From Sipunculus nudus (lineage: Eukaryota > Annelida > Sipuncula > Golfingiida > Sipunculidae): a DNA stretch of 64,000 bases. Location of the stretch: assembly GCA_026874595.1 (NCBI GenBank), contig CM049314.1:37613229-37677228 (forward strand), in the 5' to 3' direction. How positions within the stretch are numbered: position 1 is the first letter of the stretch; every line of letters begins with the position of its first letter. The translations under genes were made by a program, and so were the position numbers. The notes beneath the pieces were generated by a model. The model was not told the DNA's origin. It made no database searches and saw nothing but the letters and a program-made list of their open reading frames with translations. Of this stretch, positions 25,871-37,227 are shown piece after piece.

Positions 25871-28800
25871 ATATCTGCCAGATCATGATAAAGAGACTAA
25901 AATGCTGTGAAACATAAACGGGAGAATTATTGTAAAATTCTTAATTGCCATATTAGATTGTCACTTCCATATGTTGTTTTCTTGGAAAATATTAAAAAAT
26001 ATAAACTTTTAAGTAAATCATCCACAAAAAAACAGGTGGACAGCAGGTGGTGAAATGGACTATAATAAGCGATAGTTCAGAAATGAATGTTTATTTCATA
26101 CCCTACTTGCATCATTATGTTGTTATTAGAATTACATTGTGTTTGTTGATTTTCTCGGAACAACTGAACAGTTTGAAATTTCTGCCTCTAGGAGTCTCCC
26201 TGAAAATACAAAGATATAAAAGAATAAACATTTTTGTTTCGGAAAAATTCTCGAAATTTACGATAGCTCAACTTTGCTTAGCTTTTGACAAATTATGAAA
26301 CTTCATCTAGAACTCTGTGTCCTCTTCTTTTGCAGCCTGTTATAGTCAGAGTAAACTGGGGAGTCATAGGTCTCGCCTCTCAGCTGAATATGTCCTTAAT
26401 GATATTTTTGTGAGCTTTTTCAAAATGTGGATCCTGTGATCAAGTCTGAAGCCAATCTTGCCACCCAAACTGGAGTCATTGTCCATGAACTAATTAGTGA
26501 ATGGATGGACTTAGGGACCCAAAAATCAATCAGATTCCTCCCTTGTTCACAAGTCAGCCATATGTGCAAGATGGAAGGTTTGGGATGAAAAGTTTGACTT
26601 AAGATACATCCATGATCTCCTTATAGAAGTAGGTTCTGTGAGCTTGACCTTTGACGTCATGACCCAAAAATCTAAATGATTCTTCCTGTATTGGTGGGTC
26701 ATAAAAAAGTCAAGTTTTAAATCCAAATGTCCATCCAAACTGGAGTCATCATCTGGACACGAATTTGATAGACATCAAGATAGACAGAGAGACGGAGGGA
26801 GGTTATTATATAGAATATATACTTGTTGAAGAGAGGCCACAATAAACACACAAAGTTTCAGGACACGAGGTGAAACCACAATTAAGAATCTGATAGTATC
26901 AATATAATTTGTCAGTTTCAAAATAAAGGAGAAAAGGTGACTAAGAAGACATTCACAAAAGGAATTTTATCATCTATTTGTCAAATTTTTGTAGGTGGTA
27001 TTCCCATTCAACTGAAGCTTAGCTCAGAGCACGTGGGTAACAGAGACCTAATTTAAGGTTTCTTTGGAGATTTTTGATGGCCCTCCCTGGATGTCAAGTA
27101 AGAAGATTCTAGGTCCAGCGGTTACGATTGATGCCCTGTTAATGGACGGCCATATCTTTGAAGATCTCAAAAATAGAGAAAAAAATGGGCAAACATTCGA
27201 AAAATCCAGGTGGCGCCACCAGTCTGCAGGAAATTATTAAACACTCCATGATTGATATGCATGCAAAAAATCTTGCTGATCAATGTATCAGTTGTTCAGA
27301 TACTGGAGCTTTTGTATCAGTTTTAAGTATTCTGCGGGGTAATTCTGAGCCCCATAGCTTAGAGGTTATGGGTAACAGAGACCTATATAAAGACAATAGG
27401 CCCCCTTAGGACACACTTTACATGATTACCGACATTCAAGACCAAAAACATGCATATCCGATGCGCGACCACCGAGGGGTGCCACGACAAAAGACCAGTG
27501 TGACCACCGTCATTATTATGTAAATATTTTTTTATTGACTTACGTTGCATGGGAACATGTATGTTCCGCAATATGTTGCATACCTATGGCCGTGTATATG
27601 GTAAAATGTTTCATGCTTCCAAGTTGACCGCGAGGATACCACTTATTACAATATGCAGTATACAGGGGTGGATAAAGGAATTTAGAAAAGTGGGGTCTCA
27701 CTTTGCGAGGCCGCGAAGCGGGGGTGGGGGGGGGGGGGGGTAGGTAATGTTATGTTGTTATCGCGCAATCTCGGGTCGCTTAAATGCATTATTAGAAACT
27801 AACATTTTAACTGTTCTAAAAACCTGGTGTAATGTGAGTTTTTTTTAAATCCGTCCCTGCTATATTCGCGTACTTATTCTGGATCAGGTACGTGAAGGCC
27901 GATCTGGAATGAGCACACCAAATTATGGTGCAAGTCGCCCTTGTGAACAACGGACTGTAGGTGCTGCTTGCATTTTGGCATATACATGTGGTCAGTTACA
28001 TATAGCGATCACCAGCCAGTTACCGAATATTCAACCAGTTAGTAAAGCAATTAGATGTACGGAATCGCTAAGCGATCAGTAGACGCCTCCAGCTCGCCAT
28101 GTCTGTGTTATTACCGCCCATGCTCATCACATTTTGCCGGAAAAACCTTAAATTGGACACACTAAAATTAGCCTGAAACCATCCTATAAAATCGCTCTAA
28201 ATAAGGTACTGTTCTTTGTGTCAAACATGGATTTTTGTTCTGTTTTGCGGAATATCAGTGAAAATAAAGCAGTTGAAACAGGCGCGCCCGAGTCTGCACC
28301 AGATAAAGTTAGTTGCCTTGTTTATTACATGTATACAGAGACAGTCCCCAGTTTCGGCCTTCTATAGGGAATACTCTATTTATAACTAAAATACCTGTGA
28401 TTTGTGACATGGGCCCGTGCCCTGACATTAGAAAGCAAACAACTAGCGTACTTGCGTCAAGGCAGGCTAACCAGCCCTATATGAATGCAAGTTGAGTTGT
28501 GTATTCACCACTTGTTTTTACCCTGCAAAAAATTTGATTTTTATAAGAAATTTACCGATTTTGAGCCTCAGCCGCTCGGGTAATTCCTTTGAGGAAATAA
28601 AAAATTACAATTTCGTTTTGTTATTGTGTGATTTAATATGTTTATACATACTGCTATTATTATATTCTCCAGAGATTTATGGAGTTGCTTCGATAATGTA
28701 CAGTAACAAAGGTAAAAAAATGCCCCGAACTTATTAATGAAAAATGCCTTGGATTCCAATTTAATTCGTTTACCTTTCCCCCAACTTTTACTGAAACCAC

Positions 28801-28931
28801 CTGTGAACACGCGGGGTGACCCCGTTCCCTAGTGGGTTGTTGTAATCCGACTAAATTCGGACAAGTGTCGCCCATTCACGATATTGTAAATACGAACAAC
28901 GAGAGCAAAATAACAATTATCCAGCCCAGTT

Positions 28932-29960
28932 AAGATTCAGAGTCGAATTTTTTAGAATGGCCCCACATTCAAAATACATTAGATTTACTAAATTTTGGAC
29001 CACATTTTAGGAAATGGGTACAAGTACTTTATTCAAATATTAACAGTTGTGTCATAAATAGAGGATGGGCAACTACATACTTTCCTATAAGGAGGGGTCT
29101 AAGGCAAGGTTGCCCCTTGTCTCCCTATTTATTTATACTCGCCTCAGAAATTTTAGCTGTTAAGATAAGGAATAATGCAAAAATCAAAGGTGTAAATATT
29201 GGTGGTTATGAACACAAATTAATTCAATATGCAGATGATACAGTTATTACTCTCACTGGTGGTTCCCAGTCCGTCTGTTAAAGAACTTCTTAAAACATTT
29301 GAAATGTTTCACAAAATCTCTGGACTTAAAGTAAATGTTGAAAAATCTGTAGTAATGCCTATGACACTTAATGCTGATGAACAAGATAATATAGAAAGGT
29401 TAGGTCTCAAATGGAGCACTGAACCAGTAAAAATTTTGGAAATATCTGTCCATCCATTATAAAAAGTGGGAAGAAATGTTTTCTGAAACCTCAATTTAGC
29501 AGTTGAGAATCATTCAATCCATCTGACACAGACAACAACCTCAAGAATTCCCCCAATCATTTCTTTCTTCTCTCTCTCTTGTTTTTTTATCATGATAACC
29601 CCTCTTTCTCCAGCCTGAGATCATTTTCATGCAACCATGAACAAAATTTTAACAAGTTGATCACGTTCATTTTTAAATATATACTTAAATACTTGTACAA
29701 GAGACATTCTGTTCTTACTGTAAGTTTGACTATATACGTATTATGTTTTATTTCATGTACTTTGTTTCAAGTAGCATTTATCTCTTAATTATGACTCTTT
29801 CCTTATTCTACGTACTACTTTGCTGCGTCACTTGTGTATTGCTTGTATTGTATTGTCATATTATTTGCTGTAAGTCGCTTTGTGATTGTATTGTACTGTT
29901 ATATTAGTTTCCTTTTTGTTAGATGATTTATGGAATAAAAAAAAAAGATTCAGAGTCGAA
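28932..29960 (+). mobile_element. 5'-truncated LINE with target-site duplication
   Basis: AAGATTCAGAGTCGAA occurs at 28932-28947 and again at 29945-29960. Between the copies lies about 1 kb that starts inside a reverse transcriptase and ends GGAATAAAAAAAAAA, that is, a poly(A) tail. This is a typical target-primed insertion. The pre-insertion site would have held a single copy of the 16-bp sequence. The coding part jumps from the RT palm to apparent 3' UTR, so it is also internally deleted. Confidence 0.85.
28955..29460 (+). pseudogene. LINE reverse transcriptase fragment, frameshifted
   Basis: The frame from 28955 reads FPIRRGLRQGCPLSPYLFIL, then AVKIRNN, IKGVNI and IQYADDTVITLTGGSQS, which are RT palm motifs including the catalytic YADD. 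A one-base frameshift near 29262 moves the continuation (VKELLKTFEMFHKISGLKVN, VEKSVVMPM) to another frame, which stops at 29460. The motif style is closest to L1-type elements. It is not functional. Confidence 0.9.
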
Positions 29961-30313
29961 GAATTTTTCTTATGAATTTACAGGTGATGCAACCACGATG
30001 TAGCCTAAAATCTTGCGGATAACTGATAAGTTGCGCATGCAAGACAAATATTAACTTGTAACATTTGTTCCGGTCAGTTGGTTCGGTCGCACTGTTACAG
30101 TGAAATGGAAGGTACGTGTCATATAATTAAAGACTTGGCCCGTGGAATCATGGAATAACGAAGTGAAGGGGGCATAACAGGTTAGTTTTTAACAATTTGC
30201 CTCATTACAGTTTGTTTCCTCACCCACTGGACAAAGGAAAATAAACACCTAACTCAAACATTATTTAAGAAATAGAATGATTTAAAAATGTGAGAAAGCA
30301 GTCCCCTTTTACA

Positions 30314-30492
30314 AAATATCACCCCACTTATGGCGGTCAAGGTCATTGGTCACATGCAAAAAAAAACCCAGCCTCATGCAGTTGACAGCTGCTAATTGGA
30401 TGATGTCATGTAAACACATGTAAAAAATATGACCAGCAAAAACCAAGATGGCTACCCATGGAGGGGCACATTCCAATGCCCCCCCCCCCCCC
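30314..30492 (+). repeat. Dispersed repeat family C, copy 2, ending in poly(C)
   Basis: Second copy of the repeat at 25725, followed by a 14-base C run at 30479-30492. Confidence 0.85.
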
Positions 30493-30599
30493 TTTTTTTG
30501 ATCCGCTTCTTATGCTGGAAGAAAATAATAAAGCTTGCTACTGGTGTGTAGAAACTATCTAAATAATTTTAAACATTTGCCGAACTATGTCAAATTGCT

Positions 30600-30735
30600 G
30601 GCTCTACTTACGAGCATCCCAATTTGGTCGGTCAAGATGATCTTATCCGCCAGCAAAGATGTCAAATTCGAACCCTGTATTCGTGAGCTTCTTTCTTAGA
30701 CCATTATTTTGGTCACTCTCCCAAACAGAACACGT
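30600..30735 (-). mobile_element. Possible tRNA-derived SINE fragment
   Basis: On the minus strand a B-box-like GGTTCGAAT (30666-30674) follows AATAATGGTCTAAGA, which resembles a degraded tRNA A-box region at about the right distance. The A box is imperfect, so the call is tentative. Confidence 0.4.
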
Positions 30736-31090
30736 GTAGTATGTACCAGCAACTATGTTAGCATATTTTCCCGGGATATAGAAAGGAGTCTTTATTAAAA
30801 GTTCTAGGATCTATTTCGTTATACCGAGTTAATAATAATATCTCTTCTTGCACTAAATTCGTATAAGACAAATAATCCAATAAACGGCAAATTACTTCGC
30901 AGGAGAAAGATAGCAATTCCACTTGATGACGTCAGTCAATGCAACGCCAGACACGACAGGCCTTTGTGACGTCACGTTCCTTATAAACTAAAAGAGCTTT
31001 TGCATGGACAGCCTTCAATGTAGGAGCGTTTTGGGACTCTTTAGCGTAATTAGGTCATAGGGGCAGAGCTGGATTGGTCAATTCGTTATC

Positions 31091-31471
31091 GTCCCCCGAT
31101 CCGCTGATGCTGGGGACATTGATTTGGGTCGTCTGTATGTCACTCTGTCTGTCCGTCTGTCAGGTTTTTCGTTTTCGTGCGATATCTTTCCTAAATTTAC
31201 TTCGATTTCAATCAAATTTGGATCAGCTCTCATGCATACCTCGGTTGTGATTGGTTTTGGAGTGTCTATCTGAAAAAGGCATCTCTGACTGTCGTCGAAG
31301 ACTGTCTATCTCCAGCTCAAAAACAAAATTCTAAAAATTTGGTCAAATTTCTCTGTTTTAGTGTTTTTATTTGGCTACAGATGTCTCCACCTGTCATAGT
31401 GGATTTAGGTCCTATTTCTCAGTGTGTTTTAGTTTTTATATTCCCCTGCAGAAGATCCCATAGCGGGGGAC
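31091..31471. mobile_element. Dispersed element with GTCCCCCG/CGGGGGAC ends
   Basis: GTCCCCCG at 31091 and its reverse complement CGGGGGAC at 31464-31471 bound a 381-bp segment containing a CTGTCTGTCCGTCTGTCAGG stretch. No ORF is recognised. The boundaries are a guess from the inverted ends; no target duplication was found. Confidence 0.4.
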
Positions 31472-31659
31472 ATTAATTCCTCGAATTTGCTTGTTGTAGT
31501 TTAAGATTTTATACATTTTAAATATAAAATACGGATTATGAAACTGAATATTCGGTTCTAATTAGAGTTTTGATATAACATTAATGGATATTTGAATTTT
31601 TATTGAGGCAAAATTGGAACGTTGCAATCCTATAATGATGACAACTTTGCTCCTTACAG

Positions 31660-31875
31660 TGATACAAGCCATGGTGAACAAGGAAAGGGCTTTCATCACC
31701 GACCGCGGGTACTCCTGGTTACTGATGTTTAGTACCTTCATACTGCTCAGCCTTTACTCCGGAAACTTTACGGCACATGGCATTTTCCTCCTGGAGTTTG
31801 TAGATTACTTCCGGGTCAGCACAGCCGAGGCAGCTGTGGCTGGGTCATTAGCGGTCGGAATTTCAGGAATTATAG
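31660..31875 (+). CDS. MCT-like exon 1 (5' UTR end and TM1-2)
   Basis: Acceptor CTCCTTACAG before 31660 implies an upstream non-coding exon that I could not find. ATG 31671 gives MVNKERAFITDRGYSWLLMF and two hydrophobic helices. Donor G|GTTAGT. Confidence 0.7.
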
Positions 31876-32377
31876 GTTAGTCTAAAATCAGAGGCTTACA
31901 CTTTTGTTAAGATACAAAACTAATTTCCGATCAAAGAGTTTATATACAAAAGTAAAAATAACGCAACCCTTTGGTGTAAACCCTCGAAAATTAATTCCTA
32001 CCAAAACTGAATTAAAAACAATAATGAATTGTGAATACAGTTTGAAAGCATGAAGGAAAAGGAGTCGGGAACGTTTCCATCACTAGAAGTAAGAAAGTCT
32101 TCAATAACTGATAAAAGATGAAAGAGCACGTACTAGAAATAAAGCGATTGCCTGGGTAGTCTTAGTTGACGTTAAACGTATTCGTGAAATTTAATTGAAC
32201 ATTAGGATTTTAATTCAAAGATTCGTGGATGCATTGAATTTACCGAATTGATCCCATACTGATTTCGCATTGACTTCTCTCGCTCTGCTGGTGTCTTGAA
32301 TATAATATGCATTTAATTATAATGTAAGATGTTAATGTTTTTTAATGTTAGAGGCAATACATTTTTTTGTTTTATAG

Positions 32378-32521
32378 GAATCATTCTTGGACCTTTAACT
32401 AAACAGTTCGGGACACGGGTTATTGTCATGTCTGGTGGTGTTCTGTCTGGGGTAGGCATCACTGCCGCAAGTTTCTCTGGAAACCTCCAAGTTGTCAATA
32501 TTTTCCTCGGGGTACTACCAG
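32378..32521 (+). CDS. MCT-like exon 2 (TM2-4)
   Basis: T-rich acceptor ending TTTTATAG and donor G|GTAAGT. Encodes GIILGPLTKQFGTRVIVMSG and the next helices. Confidence 0.85.
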
Positions 32522-32699
32522 GTAAGTGTACGGCAGGTGAGGTTGTATCTCTAAAAGGAGTCCCTAAATTAAACCATACATTTGATCCCAAACACGTCAG
32601 AAATTATATCCTGAATTAATTTATACAAAAAAAAAAACGGACACCAAGCTTTTATCCTTCTTGCATTACAGCTTTATAAGCGTTATCTATAAAACGAGA

Positions 32700-32940
32700 T
32701 GCCCTGCGGTGAACCGGGTTTTAGGGGCGGATAGAATTTGTTAAAAGGGGGGTGGGATGGGGGGTGGGGCATATACCGAGGGATTAGGGGTAATCTTCCC
32801 ATGGTGTAAAATCTCTTGCAAATGTAGGAAGTAATAAAGCAGTCTTAGTAAGTTTCCGCACTTTGATTTTGTATTAAGCGTGTATTTTTTTATTTCCCTA
32901 TTTTTTAAAGGCCGGTGGGGGGGGGGGGGGGGGGGGGGGC
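32700..32940. repeat. G-rich repeat debris with 23-base G run
   Basis: GGGGCGGATAGAATTTGTTA with following G-rich sequence resembles the terminus of dispersed repeat family A; a G run covers 32917-32939. Lies in intron 2 of the transporter gene. Confidence 0.5.
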
Positions 32941-33135
32941 AAACGTCACGGGGTCAACTGTACTAGATCGCCATTTAACCTATAAACGTACAGAATAATA
33001 CCATGATTTAAATGATGTAGATTAAAGTGTCAGTTTGCATATGAATGTAAATGTCAAGTTTGCACTGTGGTGATATTAAAACACCAAATTAATAAGACGG
33101 AACAGATACAAAATCGTTAACTATTTTTTTCACAG

Positions 33136-33780
33136 GTATTGGTACTGGCTGTTACCTGATTGGAGGAACGGTTGCAACCCTGGAGTACTTCGACAAGCGT
33201 CGTTCTTTAGCCTTTGGTATAGCGGTGACTGGATACACCGTGGGCACGATTGCTTCTCCTCAAATAATGCGTTTATTGGTAAGGGAATTCGGATGGCGGG
33301 GTGCCATGTTAATTCAAGGAAGCATCCAGTTCAACGGTTTAGTCTGTGGTGCCCTCTTGCGACCACAGCTCAAACCACAGAAACAAACGGCGATTCAAAA
33401 GAAATCTGCGACCGGGTTGAAGAAGAAGATACAGCTATTTCTGGATTTTACCGTTTTCAAGGATGTCAAATATGCAGTTTATATATTCGGTGTTTCACTA
33501 AACAAAACCGGTCACAACATACCATTCATGTTCCTGCCAGCCAGGGCAGAGTCTACAGGGACGAGCAAACTAGAAGCCGCGACACTTATAACTCTTATAG
33601 CAGCGTGCAGTTTTGCCTTGAGACCACTGTACGGATATATCGGGGACCGTTTAGGTATAAGGAGGACGTTGGTTCACGCTCTGGCCGGGATTTTCTGCGG
33701 AGCACTTCATTCCGGTTCCTACTTCCTGTACAGTTATACATTAATGGCGATCTACGCTGGTATGGTTGGAGTACTTAGTG
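33136..33780 (+). CDS. MCT-like exon 3 (TM4-10)
   Basis: The largest exon, 645 bases, fully open, acceptor TTTTTTTCACAG and donor G|GTCAGT. Holds YFDKRRSLAFGIAVTG and LRPLYGYIGDRLGIRR, with a charged intracellular loop (KPQKQTAIQKKSATGLKKK) between the halves. Confidence 0.9.
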
Positions 33781-34586
33781 GTCAGTACAGACTCCATTTA
33801 TTATATTTCCATATTTTCAAACCTGACTTATTTGTATTATTGGCATTAAGGCAATACTTATTAAATATTTGGGATATACATAAGATCCCTTTTGCAATAA
33901 ATTACCCGCATAGTCCAGAGAATATTGTTTCAGCGCAAACTGTTGATACTTATATGAGCTATAAGCACTTTAATTGAGATGTTGTTTCTTTGTAAGTTTA
34001 TATATGGGAATTTTGCCGTATTTTCAGGATTTTTTCAATTGTTAACATTTGTATGAAATCTGAATATTTAAAATTCGAAATCAGAAAAACTTTGACTATT
34101 AAAATAAATGGAAAAACTAATGCAATTAAAATCCGCTGTAAGGCTTTCGAAGATGAATGTCTTAATGTATGAAAATTTTATATTATGGTTACTCATAATA
34201 TTTTCATGGTAAGCTGTACATATTATACTGCGACTGCCAGTATTTTTCTGACAAAACGTTGACTCCAGCATGAAATATATGACAACTATGTATTTCTTTT
34301 CATGTTTCAATAGCGTTTATGCATAGAGATTCATTTGTACAAGAACGCCTTGATCTAAAGAATCCTTTAATATACCCTTGAGTTTCCGAATCTGTTGATT
34401 TCCAAAATATTTAAAATAATGAAAAAAAAAAGAACTGACTGACGGGTCTACACAACTCTATATGCAGTAACACAAAATTCGTTTCCGTTTGACTGGTTAC
34501 AAATGAATGTGGTTGTATCTGAATGGTAAACACGTATTATAAACAGCATTAATGGCACATTTATCGTCGTGTTTTCTTTGATCCAG

Positions 34587-34712
34587 CTGGTTATATATGA
34601 ATGGAGAACGCCGTCCTTGGAGATATTGTTCCGGTCTCGAAACTGGCGCACGCGACTGGAATAATGATGTTCTTTTGCGGCATTGGCTCCGCGCTTGCTC
34701 CGCCTATCGCAG
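34587..34712 (+). pseudogene. MCT-like exon 4 with TGA
   Basis: Acceptor TTTGATCCAG, donor G|GTCAGA. Reads AGYI, TGA, then MENAVLGDIVPVSKLAHATG and MMFFCGIGSALAPPIA. The region after the stop aligns with TM11 of the family, so the frame is right and the stop is a true interruption of the reading frame. Confidence 0.8.
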
Positions 34713-34984
34713 GTCAGATATGCTTATTTCTGTACCCTTTAAAGGGTATTTTAATATAAGTACTTGTACACATACACATTCCTCTTGTTAAAAAAGAGGG
34801 TAAATATAGGAAATGTGTTTGCGGTTTTTTTTATTGGAGGTAACCGTGACAGACCTACATGACAGGGGCACACACGCGATAATTCTGGCGTCAACCAGGC
34901 TCTGTGTATCACTCTTAGCGGTCATGTGCGTGCCATCCCCATTGCTGGGTTATTACACCGAGGAACCCCGAAAGGCGCACTCGA

Positions 34985-35149
34985 TTGTGAGTGAAACACG
35001 ACTGTTGGGCACCGTCTCCCATTAAGCCTGCAGAGCATTCACCCAGGATGGGGGCCGACCGTGAAAAATCTCACCGCCTCGGCTGAGAATCGAACTCACA
35101 ATCTCCCGGCTTTGAGCCCTGTGCTCAACCCCTGAGCCACAGAAGCCGG
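34985..35149 (-). mobile_element. tRNA-derived SINE
   Basis: The minus strand from 35149 reads CCGGCTTCTG then A box TGGCTCAGGGG (35129-35139), and B box GTTCGATTC (35087-35095) about 35 bases on, the geometry of a pol III tRNA promoter. A non-tRNA body follows, so this is a SINE rather than a tRNA gene. It sits antisense in the last intron of the transporter. The 3' end is approximate. Confidence 0.75.
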
Positions 35150-36009
35150 TAATATCGGAATTGTTATGTAAAATGGCTTTAACAGTTTAAACAGCGCTTG
35201 ATTTTGTCTCTGATGCTGTATACTTCGTTTTACTTCTGCATGCGATAGTTATGTATAAAGCCTATACTAGCACTCCAGCACACTTGTTTAAATGTGCCAG
35301 GGTTTTTGGCCTTAACACTTCAAGGACACCAGAAGTCAACCGATTTGTACTCACTAATACAGTGACAGGTTTCAGAACTGCTTGATCTTAATTATAAATA
35401 ATCCCCATGCTTTGTAAAACAATTATTCACTACTGGAATTGCCCTTATGAATATAATCTTAATACAATAAAGAATCTTAATAGTAACTTTAAAAACTGAC
35501 ACACCGAAGTTCACTCATTAAAGGCAGGTCCTCATTTTACTTCAGGTGGCAGTCTAATTTAATTGCATATCATTTCCGTCTGGTATGAGGCATAAGTTTG
35601 AACATTTAATTTCATCATATGCCCTGCATCAATACAGATTGCTGTAAACATGTGAATAATTATATATGTCAATTAAATACAGATGTGTGTTTTGAACAAA
35701 ATGGTAACCGTCTGTTGCGAGGTCATTGTGGTCTCATTCAACTGTTAAAGATAACTCGACACCAGGAACATACACTGCCAAACGATGGCTGACGGTTCTT
35801 CGTGAGAAATTAGCATATAAACTATGTACTATGAACGCATTCAGTTAAAGATATTTCTTCCAAATTTATGGAATTAGATCTGTTGTTACTAAACAATCTA
35901 TCGATAACTCAAAGTTGTATCTATTTTTATTTACGTTTTCGTTAGTTTATTACGTTTACGTTTGTACGTCTATGGATATTCATTACGCTAATTTCATTAA
36001 TATTTTCAG

Positions 36010-36170
36010 GAATGACAGTCGATATCACAGGGAACTATGCGACTCCGTTTCTGGTGTTCGGATTGGTACAAAGCGCCGGAGGGGTGTGTAGCTGCATCAT
36101 CTATTTGCTTCAACGTCGGAATCAAAAGCAAGGAAAACCTAATGACAAAGCAGAAGAAGTCGATGCATAA
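36010..36170 (+). CDS. MCT-like terminal exon
   Basis: Acceptor ATTTTCAG. Encodes MTVDITGNYATPFLVFGLVQ, the last helix and a short hydrophilic tail rich in Lys, Asn, Asp and Glu, TAA at 36168-36170. Confidence 0.85.
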
Positions 36171-36673
36171 CACAATCCAGTATTTTTATAAATGCTTTCA
36201 GCAGAGTTTCCTAGGCCCATACTTTGAATATAGGAAACCTCGGTTGGGTTAATTTAACTTTCGAAATATGAGCATTTAAAGCGCATATTTAGTGAAGGCA
36301 CATATTACCAATAACAATACAATTCTATTGCTAGACACGTGAATTTCATTGGATAGATTGGTTGGATGAGGTAAGTCTATATGCGCTCTACTGATTGTTA
36401 TAATGTCACGTGACGTGTTGAGCGCCAAGCTAGTTCGTATGATTACAGGACAAAATATAACCTTGTCCCGACAAAAGTGTGGTTTATCCTTTAGAGCTGA
36501 TATAACCATTTTTCTTAAGAAAAAATGTTGCGTCCAAATCCTGATCTCGATCCTGTTTACATAGATGTATATCGTTGGATATTTGTTCATTCCCCTGGAC
36601 AATTGTTGCGGATTGTTTGTCTATATTGTGTACTCCAGGTTTTAATGCGACAGATGGTTTGCTTGCATTCTGG

Positions 36674-37142
36674 TTACGAGTGGAGCTGAGCGATATTAGG
36701 AGTCATATCAGTGCCGGAAGATGTATAACGGGCTCCTGACAAAATTTTCGATTCCTCATTTAGGTTTGATGCCCGGGGATCCAATATCCCAACCGTGACA
36801 TCCGTAACCTGTACAACCTGGTTAACTATAGCGTCAAAGTCCTGTTCTAAATGTTGTTTGCGTAGCTGTAAATCGTTCATAGTAAATTGTTTGGATACAC
36901 GGATATTGCCCACCCGCTCGGCAGCTTCCTGTCGCCTCCGACGGAAACTTGCGAGCCACGCTTCCATATTATTTGCATCTAATTCCATATCAGTCCTAAT
37001 CTTGGCAAGATGCTTTTCGAAGGCTTCAATATCAAAGTCCATGTCATAGTTATCTTTTGGTTCTTCCGAGGGAATTTGTTCTGATTCTCGTGACTGCATT
37101 ACTCTTTTGGTGAGCCTGATAATTTCCACACGAAATGGAGGT
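36674..37142 (-). CDS. Unidentified terminal exon, acidic, helix-rich
   Basis: A clean acceptor (TTTATTTTAACAG on the minus strand) begins the exon at 37142 with one base of a split codon. It stays open for about 155 codons to the stop just below 36674. The sequence is charged and predicted helical: DFDIEAFEKHLAKIRTDMEL, then MEAWLASFRRRRQEAAERVG, LRKQHLEQDFDAIVNQVVQV, and a tail ending GTDMTPNIAQLHS. I do not recognise the family. No upstream exon was identified. A degenerate copy lies at 52380-52690, where it carries a stop and indels. That copy shares the tail (DMTPNIAQLH), which suggests this exon was a real gene end when the block duplicated. Confidence 0.55.
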
Positions 37143-37227
37143 CTGTTAAAATAAAAAGAACGGAACACATAAGTGACTTTTAAAATTCTTTCTTATTATT
37201 TTAAGGCCTGTTTTTATAGATATTATA

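Larger units (their letters stand above)
24850..28930. other. Gene-poor region
   Basis: No exon is recognised. It contains TA/CA microsatellite sequence (25161-25224), the first copy of a dispersed repeat at 25725, partial repeats around 26465 and 26732 (CCAAACTGGAGTCAT) and around 27025 and 27365 (GGGTAACAGAGACCTA), and a G run near 27727. Confidence 0.45.
31660..36170 (+). pseudogene. Monocarboxylate-transporter-like gene (SLC16/MFS) with one in-frame TGA
   Basis: The five exons (31660-31875 with ATG 31671, 32378-32521, 33136-33780, 34587-34712, 36010-36170) are all phase 1 at their junctions and join to 427 codons, a normal length for a compact SLC16 protein. TM1 carries DRGYSWLLMF, a variant of the family's DGGWGW signature. 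TM4-5 has the hallmark YFDKRRSLAFGIAVTG, and a loop has LRPLYGYIGDRLGIRR, the MFS inter-domain motif. Such proteins carry monocarboxylates or related organic anions across the plasma membrane; the substrate cannot be told here. The single lesion is TGA at 34598-34600 (AGYI-stop-MENAVLGDIV) at the start of exon 4. Everything else is open with good splice sites, so this may be a recent null allele, a very young pseudogene or a base error. Confidence 0.8.

Noticed and set aside
33293-33778. A 161-codon plus-strand frame
   Set aside because: It is an alternative frame of transporter exon 3.
34598-34600. Selenocysteine recoding of the transporter TGA
   Set aside because: Transporters of this family are not selenoproteins, and I see no reason to expect a SECIS element; a nonsense change is simpler.
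35080-35149. A tRNA gene
   Set aside because: A and B boxes are present, but the sequence does not close into an acceptor stem and continues into a non-tRNA body, so it is a SINE.
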